Shown here in pieces: positions 56,577-64,000 of a stretch of 64,000 nucleotides of DNA. Positions within the stretch are counted from its first letter, which is position 1. Each line of letters opens with the position of its first letter. The stretch covers positions 582,206,471 to 582,270,470 of the forward strand of contig NC_053390.1 of the NCBI RefSeq assembly GCF_905171765.1, read 5' to 3'. Position numbers and translations under genes: made by a program. Source of the DNA: Bufo bufo. Lineage: Eukaryota > Chordata > Amphibia > Anura > Bufonidae. Under the pieces are notes generated by a model that was not told the origin of the DNA, made no database searches, and was given only the letters and a program-made list of their open reading frames with translations.

Positions 56577-59005
56577 GGCTTATTGCACACGACAGTATAT
56601 TTTCACGGTCCGCAAAACGGGGTCCCGTTTTTCCGTGATCCGTGACCGTTTTTTCGTCCGTGGGTCTTCCTTGATTTTTGGAGGATCCTCGGACATGAAA
56701 AAAAAGTCGTTTTGGTGTCCGCCTGGCCGTGCGGAGCCAAACGGATCCGTCCTGAATTACAATGCAAGTCAATAGGGACGGATCCGTTTGACGTTGACAC
56801 AATATGGTGCCATTTCAAATGGATCCGTCCCCATTGACTTTCAATGTAAAGTCTGGAGTCCCTTTTATACCATCGGATCGGAGTTTTCTCCAATCCGATG
56901 GTATATTTTAACTTGAAGCGTCCCCATCACCATGGGAACGCCTCTATGTTAGAATATACTGTCGGATATGAGTTAGATCGTGAAACCTCATTTCCGACAG
57001 TATATTCTAACACAGAGGCGTTCCCATGGTGATGGAGACGCTTCTAGTTAGAATATACTACAAACTGTGTACATGACTGCCCCCTGCTGCCTAGCAGCAT
57101 CCGATCTCTTACAGGGGGCCGTGGTCAGCACAATTAACCCCTCAGGTGCCGCACCTGAAGGGGTTAATTGTACTATCATATCCCCCTGTAAGAGATCAGG
57201 GCTCCCAGGCAGCAGGGGGCAGACCCCCCCCCCCCCCTCCCCAGTTTGAATATCATTGGTGGCCAGTGCGCCCCCCCCCCCCTTCCTCCCTCTATTGTAA
57301 TAATTCGTTGGTGGCACAGTGTGCGCCCCCCCCCCCCCCTTCCTCCCTCTATTGTAATAATTCGTTGGTGGCACAGTGTGCGTCCCCCCCCTTCCTCCCT
57401 CTATTGTAATAAATCGTTGGTGGCACAGTGTGCGCCCCCCCCCCTTCCTCCCTCTATTGTAATAATTCGTTGGTGGCACAGTGTGCGCCCCCCCCCCCCC
57501 CTTCCTCCCTTCCTCCCTCTATTGTAATAAATCGTTGGTGGCACAGTGTGCGCCCCCCATTGGCCCCCCCTCCCTCTATAGCATTAACAACATTGGTGGC
57601 ACAGTGTGTGCCCCCCATCGGCCCCCCCTCCCTCTATAGCATTAACAACATTGGTGGCACAGTGTGCGCCCCCCATCGGCCCCCCCTCCCTCTATAGCAT
57701 TAACAACATTGGTGGCCAGTGTGCGGCCTCCCATCTCCCCCCCCCCGATCATTGGTGGCAGCGGGTTACTAGCAATAGTACAATAGTAAAAGATTCATAC
57801 TTACCTGGGAGATGCGATGTTCGTGTCCGGTCGGGAGCTCCTCCTACTGGTAAGTGACAGTTCATTTAGCAATGCGCCGCACAGACCCTGTCACTTACCA
57901 GTAGGTGGAGCTCCCGGCCGGACACGAACATCGCAGCAGCAGCCAGCAGCAGGTAAGTATGAATCTTCTACTATTGTACTATTGCTAAGTAACCATGGCA
58001 ACAAGGACTGTAGTAGCGTCCTGGTTGCCATGGTTACCGATCGGAGCCCCAGCGATTAAACTGGGACTCCGATCGGAACTCCGCTGCCACCAATGATGGG
58101 GGAAGGGGGGGGGGAGATGGGAGGCCGCACACTGGCCACCAATGTTGTTAATGCTATAGAGGGAGGGGGGGCCGATGGGGGGCGCACACTGTGCCACCAA
58201 CGATTTATTACAATAGAGGGAGGGGGGGGGGCGCACACTGTGCCACCAACGAATAATTACAATAGAGGGAGGGGGGGGGGGCCGCACTGGCCACCAACCT
58301 ATTATTACAATAGAGGGGGGGAACCGCACTGGCCACCAACCTATTATTACAATAGAGGGGGGGGGGCCGCACTGGCCACCAATGATATTCAAACTGGGGA
58401 GGGGGGGAGGGTCTGCCCCCTGCTGCCTGGCAGCCCTGATCTCTTACAGGGGGATATGATAGTACAATTAACCCATTCAGGTGCCGCACCTGAAGGGGTT
58501 AATTGTGCTGATCACGGCCCCCTGTAAGAGATCGGGTGCTGCCAGGCAGCAGGGGGCAGTCTTGTACACAGTTTGTAGTGTATTCTAACTAGAAGCGTCC
58601 CCATCACCATGGGAACGCTTCTGTGTTAGAATATACTGTCGGTTCTGAGTTTTCACAAAGTGAAAACTCAGCTATGAAAAAGCTTTTATGCAGACGGATC
58701 TTCGGATCCGTCTGTATAAAAAGTAACCTACGGCCACGGATCACGGACACGGATGCAATCTTGTGTGCATCCGTGTTCTTTCACGGACCCATTGACTTTA
58801 ATGGGTCCGTGAACCGTTGGCCGTGAAAAAAATAGGACAGGTCATATTTTTTTCACGGCCAGGAAACACGGATCTCGGATGCGGCTGCAAAACGGTGCAT
58901 TTTCCGTTTTTTCCACGGACCCATTGAAAGTCATGGGGTCCGCGAAAAAAAACGGAAAACGGCACAACGGCCACGGGTGCACACAACGGTCGTGTGAAAG
59001 AGGCC
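56577..59005. mobile_element. GGCCTC foldback element, complete copy
   Basis: The ends are GGCTTATTGCACACGAC and GTCGTGTGAAAGAGGCC. AAA flanks both sides (56574-56576 and 59006-59008), which may be the target duplication. Outer parts are GGATCCGT-rich. From about 56940 to 58640 the element is one large inverted repeat centred near 57880 (see the separate entry). There is no coding region. The absence of the element from the other LTR shows it inserted after retrotransposition. Confidence 0.82.
56940..58640. repeat. Long inverted repeat with minisatellite arms
   Basis: Arms of about 850 bases pair: 57080-57225 with 58418-58562 (core GGTGCCGCACCTGAAGGGGT), the minisatellites 57240-57715 with 58090-58390 (TTCGTTGGTGGCACAGTGTG and its inverse), and 57770-57875 with 57885-57990. 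Unit numbers in the two minisatellites differ. Confidence 0.88.
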
Positions 59006-59459
59006 AAATACACAAAATCCTCCCTTCTGTCTGGGATATAATTATGGATTAACATAACTATCACAGACAGTAAAAATACAGTTTTTAAACATACACTGTA
59101 ACTTTAAAACCATACATTCCATCTCCATAAAAATTACATATTTAAACTCAGCATACATCAAACATAAACACTTCCAAAAATCACACAAATCCCTCCAGCG
59201 GTTCAAAAGTTTAGTGGAAGTCCTTTATGACCGACCGCAAGCACAATTTCCTGCCCAAAACAGTTCCATAGATTTGGGCTGTGCGGTCGGTCAATTTCAT
59301 GCAGAAAAACGACTAAGTCCCATCTTCGAACGGGACTTAGTCTCTGGAGCTGAAAGTTCAGTATGGAAGAAGGTAATATGTCCCGGGGCCATAGTCGTAG
59401 GGCAGGAGGCTAGCCATAAGTCCTCTACAATGCCCAGTGGCAAATGGCAGTTTGTCACA

Positions 59460-59476
59460 CATCTCCCCTTTGGGGG
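59460..59476 (-). promoter_or_regulatory. Polypurine tract of the pol-less element
   Basis: On the element strand CCCCAAAGGGGAGATG runs into the TGTGACAAAC start of the 3' LTR. This fixes the orientation as minus. Confidence 0.7.
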
Positions 59477-59520
59477 GAAGACTAACCAGGCACCTGACCT
59501 TCTGTCGGTCAGTGCCTCCG

Positions 59521-61077
59521 TTAGTCGATCCACCAAACCCACAGTAACCAGATGCCCGAGTAGCCCACCCACAACAAACAGGTACAAGGGTGACCCACCC
59601 ACAAGAAACAGTTACTGCACCAGGGTATTTTGCTGTGGTGATGGGGCAACATGCTGTGGGGACTTGAGGGAGGGCAGAGGCCGACTGCACTCTGCCCAGC
59701 TGCCAGCTCTTCTGCTGGGGTGCTGAGACCATAGTCCGGATCAGTAGCCAGAGGAACATGGGAGTCAGTAGGGGTTAACATCGCCTCTGTTACCCCTGAG
59801 GCCACGTTAGGAATTAACTGGGGAGGGGAATTTGTACTTACCCCCTCCTCCTGTTGTCCTGGTGAGGGTAGTGGGGGATCTGGACAGGCTGTCCAGCATC
59901 CCGGTAGGTCAGGCGCAGAGACCACGGTCCCATCTGCGCCGTCTGGGCGATTGGTGTCTCCCCTTGTTAGGGTAAGCTGCTGCTGGGGAGAGAGGGTGCT
60001 GCGCTCCTCTCCCTGAAACACAGGCTGCCGCTGGGGAGGAAGGATGACACCTTCAGCTCCCTGGGGTACACACTGCCGCTGGGGGGGAAGGACGACCCCT
60101 TCGGCCCCCTGGGGTACACACTTCCTCTGGGGAGGCAGGAGGGCACCTTCAGCTCCCTGTAACACCCACTGCCGCTGGGGAGGAAGGACGACACCTTCAG
60201 CTCCCTGGGGTTCACACTGCCGCTGGGGGGGAAGGGCGACACCTTCGGCCCCCTGGGGTACACATTGCCGCTGGGGGGGAAGGACGACACCTTCAGCTCC
60301 CTGGGGTTCACACTGCCGCTGGGGGGGGGAAGGACGACACCTTCGGCCCCCTGGGGTACACACTGCCGCTGGGGGGAAAGGAGGACACCTTCAGCTCCCT
60401 GGGGTTCACACTGCCGCTGGGGGGGAAGGACGACATCTTCGGCCCCCTGGGATACACACTGCCGCTGGGGAGGAAGGAGGGCATCTTCAGCTCCCTGTAA
60501 CACACACTGCCGCTGGGGAGGAAGGACGACACCTTCAGCTCCCTGGGGTTCACACTGCTGCTGGGGGGGAAGGACGACACCTTCGGCCCCCTGGGGTACA
60601 CACTGCCGCTGGGGAGGAAGGACGACACCTTCAGCTCCATGGGGTTCACACTGCCGCTGGGGGGGAAGGACGACACCTTCGGCCCCCTGGGGTACACACT
60701 GCCGCTGGGGGGGAAAGGACGACACCTTCAGCTCCCTGGGGTTCACACTGCCGCTGGGGGGGAAAGACGACACCTTCGGCCCCCTGGGGTACACACTGCC
60801 GCTGGGGGGGAAGGACGACACCTTCGGCCCCCTGTAACTCACGTTTTTGCTGGGGCGCAGGGACGGAATACTTCGCTATCTCTGCCCGATATTCTGCTTC
60901 CTGCTGCAGATACTCCGCCAGTTCTCTCCTCACTTCCGGTACCAGTTCCTCTGTTAGGTGGGGCCCGTAGATAGCCAACCGCCTCTTCAGCATAGCGTCA
61001 AACCGTACGTGGCTATACCAATACTCCAGCTCTGCTTGGTGTTCCCAGGATGCTGCTCCTCGCACTAGGGAAGCCAT
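59521..61077 (-). pseudogene. Gag-like protein with 16-residue repeats, frame broken
   Basis: The likely ATG is at 61077, just past the primer-binding site (MASLVRGAASWEHQ...). A conserved-looking first part (ELEYWYSHVRFDAMLKRRLA, VPEVRRELAEYLQQEAEY) is probably helical and could be the particle-forming part; I do not recognise a named family. From about 60840 to 60000, seventeen or so copies of a 48-bp repeat encode QGAEGVVLPPQRQCVP-like units. G-run length differs between units, so the frame moves through three phases (minus frames ending at 60646, 59967 and 59521). The tail after the repeats is Pro/Ser-rich and lacks a zinc knuckle. No pol follows. Confidence 0.7.
60000..60840. repeat. 48-bp minisatellite inside the gag-like gene
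   Basis: Units read ACACTGCCGCTGGGGGGGAA then GGACGACACCTTCGGCCCCC or CTTCAGCTCCC, and two versions often alternate. Runs of G vary from four to seven or more. Confidence 0.88.
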
Positions 61078-61095
61078 CCCACCGCTTGCCACCAA
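61078..61095 (-). promoter_or_regulatory. tRNA-type primer-binding site of the pol-less element
   Basis: TGGTGGCAAGCGGTGGG follows the 5' LTR on the element strand, with one base between. The TGG start would pair with the CCA end of a tRNA. I cannot say which tRNA. Confidence 0.6.
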
Positions 61096-62005
61096 TGTAA
61101 CGGATCCCCTTCCGTTAATGAACGCTTCCTAGCTTGCGCCGAGGACCACAAGCACCGCACTGGACACAACAAGCACCGCAGACTCCACAACCGCCGTAGC
61201 TTAACTGGAGCCGCGCCGTCTTCCTTCCACCCTGAATGAACCTCCAGCATTCAGGACCGTGTGGGAAAGATCTCTCCTCCAGGGAATATGCAGAGCATAG
61301 CAATCCCCAGCATGACACAGCAATTCCCTCCAATAACGAGACAAGGCTGCGTTTTGAAGGGTTAGAAAAACATGAACTGAACTGAACTCTTTATTGAGGG
61401 CTACCCGCCCGTATTTATGCAGGTCCCCACAATGCATCATGGTTTCCTCCTCTCTGCCCTGGAGACACCCGAAGAGCAATTCAATTATTTCCCAGGACAA
61501 AGGGAAATCACCAATACACATGTGGGAACAATAAGAGAGGAATCACCACCCAAATACACAAAATCCTCCCTTCTGTATGGGATATAATTATGGATTAACA
61601 TAACTATCACAGACAGTAAAAATACAGTTTTTAAACATACACTGTAACTTTAAAACCATACATTCCATCTCCATAAAAATTACATATTTAAACTCAGCAT
61701 ACATCAAACATAAACACTTCCAAAAATCACACAAATCCTTACAGCGGATCAAAAGTTTAGTGGAAGTCCTTTATGACCGACCGCAAGCACAATTTCCTGC
61801 CCAAAACAGTTCCATAGATTTGGGCTGTGCGGTCGGTCAATTTCATGCAGAAAAATGACTAAGTCCCATCTTCGAACGGGACTTAGTCTCTGGAGCTGAA
61901 AGTTCAGTATGGAAGAAGGTAATATGTCCCGGGGCCATAGTCGTAGGGCAGGAGGCTAGCCATAAGTCCTCTACAATGCCCAGTGGAAAATGGCAGTTTG
62001 TCACA
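61096..62005 (-). repeat. 5' LTR of the pol-less element, uninterrupted
   Basis: 910 bp, TGTAACGGATCCCC to GGCAGTTTGTCACA on plus. It is nearly identical to the joined halves of the other LTR and related to the solo LTR at 27063-27877. Confidence 0.92.
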
Positions 62006-63105
62006 TCGCCGTACTCAGGAGAAGTTGGGAAATGTGTTTTGGGGTGTCATTTTACATATACCCATGCTGGGTGAGATAAATATCTCGGTCAAATGCCAAC
62101 TTTGTATAAAAAAATGGGAAAAGTTGTCTTTTGCCGAGATATTTATCTCACCCAGCATGGGTATATGTAAAAAGACACCCCAAAACACATTGCCCAACTT
62201 CTCCTGAGTACGGCGATACCACATGTGTGACACTTTTTTGCAGCCTAGGTGGGCAAAGGGGCCCACATTCCAAAGAGCACCTTTAGGATTTCACAGGGCG
62301 TTTTTTACACATTTTGATTTCAAACTACTTCTCACGCATTAGGGCCCCTAAAATGCCAGGGCAGTATAACTACCCCACAAGTTATCCCATTTTGGAAAGA
62401 ACACACCCCAAGGTATTTCGTAATGGGCATAGTGAGTTCATGGAAGTTTTTATTTTTTGTCACAAGTTAGTGGAATATGAGACTTTGTAAGAAAAAAAAA
62501 AAAAAAAAATCATCATTTTCCGCTAACTTGTGACAAAAAATAAAAAGTTATTTGAACTCACTGTGCCCATCAGCGAATACCTTAGCGTGTTTACTTTCCG
62601 AAATGGGGTCATTTGTGGGGTTTTTCTACTGTCTGGGCATTGTAGAACCTCAGGAAACATGACAGGTGCTCAGAAAATCAGAGCTGCTTCAAAAAGCAGA
62701 AATTCACATTTTTGTACCATAGTTGGTAAACGCTATAACTTTTACCCAAACCATTATTTTTTTTTGCCCAAACATATTTTTTTTATCAAAGACATGTAGA
62801 ATAATAAATTTAGAGAAAAATTTATATATATATGTAGTTAAAAAAAAAAATTACAACTGAAAGTGAAAAATTTCATTTTTTGGAAAAAATTTCGGTAAAT
62901 TTCGATTAATAACAAAAAAAGGAAAAATGTCAGCAGCAATTAAATACCATAAAATGAAAGCTCTATTAGTAAGAAGAAAAGGAGGTAAAATTAATTTGGG
63001 TGGTAAGTTGCATGACCGAGCAATAAACCGTGAAAGTAGTGTAGTGCAGAACTGAAAAAAGTGGTCTGGTCATTAAGGGTGTTTAAGCTAGGGGGGCTGA
63101 GGTGG
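62006..63105 (+). repeat. 3' part of the TTAA element
   Basis: The palindrome chain broken at 56117 resumes (ATCGCCGTACTCAGGAGAAG, CATGCTGGGTGAGATAAATA with inverse copies). From about 62560 comes unique AT-rich sequence, then TGCATGACCGAGCAATAAAC and the terminus GGGGGGCTGAGGTGG. No gene is visible. Confidence 0.8.
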
Positions 63106-63109
63106 TTAA

Positions 63110-64000
63110 CAGAGATCTCCACAGTGCCCACCCCTTTAACAGTGACTTTCACAGTGACCGCCCCTTTAACAGTGACTTTCACAGTGACTGCCCCTTTAAC
63201 AGTGACTTTCACAGTGACCGCCCCTTTAACAGTGATTTTCACAGTGACTGCCCATTAAATGTGACTTTCACAGTGACCGCCCCTTTAACAGTGACTTTCA
63301 AAGTGACCGCCCCTTTAACAGTTATTTTCACTGTGACCGCCTATTTAACAGTGACTTTCACAGTGACCTCCCCTTTAACAGTGGGTTTCACAAAGACCAC
63401 CCCTTTAACAGTGACCACCCCTTTAACAGTGACTTTCACAGTGGCCACCCCTTTAACAGTGACTTTCACAGTGGCCGCCCCTTTAACAGTGATTTTCACA
63501 GTGACCGCCCCTTTAACAGTGACTTCTTCTTTAACAGTGACTTTCACAGTGACTGCCCCTTTAACAGTGACTTTAACAGTGACTGCCCCTTTAACAGTGA
63601 CTTTCACAGTAACCGCCCCTTTAACAGTGACTTTCACAGTGACCGCCCCTTTAACAGTGACTTTTACAGTGACTGCCCCTTTAACAGTGACTGCCCCTTT
63701 AACAGTGACTTTCACAGTGACCGCCCCTTTAACAGTGACTTTCACAGTGACCGTCCCTTTAACAGGGACTTTCACAGTGACCGCCCCTTTAACAGTGACT
63801 TTCACAGTGACTGCCCCTTTAATAGTGACTTTCACAGTGACCGCCCCATTAACAGTGACCACCCCTTTAACAGTGACTTTCACAGTGGCCACCCCTTTAA
63901 CAGTGACTTTCACAGTGGCCACCCCTTTAACAGTGACTTTTACAGTGACCGCCGCTTTAACAGTGATTTTCACAGTGACCGCCCCTTTAACAGTGACTTC
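63110..64000. repeat. 30-bp minisatellite, right part
   Basis: The same units and direction as 48870-49318 continue to the window edge. A 210-residue minus frame (63341-63973) made of TVKVTVKGAV repeats is an artefact of a unit length divisible by three. Confidence 0.93.

Larger units (their letters stand above)
56118..59459 (-). repeat. 3' LTR of the pol-less element, interrupted
   Basis: This LTR of about 910 bp is split by a 2.43-kb foldback element (56577-59005). The outer parts, 56118-56576 and 59006-59459, join to match 61096-62005 closely. Confidence 0.92.
56118..62005 (-). mobile_element. Pol-less LTR retrotransposon
   Basis: LTRs at 56118-59459 (interrupted) and 61096-62005 begin TGTAAC and end TCACA on plus. 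A perfect 5-bp target duplication TCGCC lies at 56113-56117 and 62006-62010. The internal region of 1.6 kb has a primer-binding site, a gag-like frame with repeats and a purine tract, but no protease, reverse transcriptase or integrase. It must borrow enzymes from another element. The few differences between the LTRs indicate a fairly recent insertion. Confidence 0.92.
49323..63105 (+). mobile_element. TTAA element, 13.8 kb with nested insertions
   Basis: TTAA lies at both ends (49319-49322 and 63106-63109), and the ends are CCAGCTCAGGACCG and GGGGGGCTGAGGTGG, giving a short inverted repeat. Both flanks are the same 30-bp minisatellite. Modules after the 5' end match 35318-38238: a TCTCGCGAGA palindrome, GGATCCGT satellite, then ACAAGTTAGCGGAAA and CATGCTGGGTGAGA palindromes. 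No transposase is seen. About 9.7 kb of its length is two younger insertions (49954-53794 and 56118-62005). Confidence 0.82.

Noticed and set aside
61078..61095. Self-priming in the pol-less LTR element
   Set aside because: The leader starts TGG like a tRNA-type site and I find no matching complementary segment in its LTR.
63341..63973. 210-residue minus frame of TVKVTVKGAV repeats
   Set aside because: The frame is produced by a 30-bp minisatellite with no other coding sign.

Overview
The window looks like intergenic DNA from a large frog or toad genome, probably a neobatrachian anuran. I find no host protein-coding gene, rRNA, tRNA or CRISPR array. Almost every kilobase belongs to a transposable element or a tandem array. 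The organism call rests on element types I recognise from anuran genomes: BED-finger hAT elements with ends near TAGAGATGAGCG, palindromic TTAA elements, Tc1 elements ending in a GTGCAGAATTATTAGGCAA-type repeat, and self-primed chromoviruses. It is recognition, not a database match.

Layout. 1-10.3 kb: a decayed hAT element on the minus strand, interrupted by an intact Ty3/Gypsy chromovirus (216-5518, minus; LTRs nearly identical, target duplication CTTTT). 10.3-13.1 kb: partial copies of small DNA elements. 13.2-25.6 kb: two hAT copies of one family facing inward (transposase remnants on plus at 15.4-17.9 kb and on minus at 22.9-23.4 kb), each with a long array behind its outer end. Between them lies a roughly 4 kb minisatellite of 48-bp units, itself split by a 1.17 kb hAT MITE. 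26-35 kb: MITEs, a solo LTR and two full-length Tc1 elements in opposite orientation (28492-30054 and 31959-33521), both with an open 338-residue transposase frame. 35.3-40.2 kb: a truncated TTAA element joined to the 5' part of a second chromovirus. 40.2-45.6 kb: hAT arrays and remnants, more MITEs and a dead Tc1 fragment. 45.8-48.7 kb: half of a foldback element and another minisatellite.

48.9-64 kb is a nest. A 30-bp minisatellite was entered by a TTAA element now 13.8 kb long (49323-63105). That element was entered by a non-autonomous hAT (49954-53794) and by a pol-less LTR retrotransposon (56118-62005), whose left LTR in turn received a 2.4 kb foldback element. Target duplications or matching halves are visible for most of these insertions, so their order can be read.

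The points of most interest are predicted self-priming in two different chromoviruses, a mosaic pattern of divergence between the two Tc1 copies, a 13-bp motif shared by the arrays of two hAT elements in the same sense relative to each element, and higher-order repeat structure inside a transposon. Alignments and counts were made by eye. Long open frames inside arrays are treated as artefacts of units whose length is a multiple of three.
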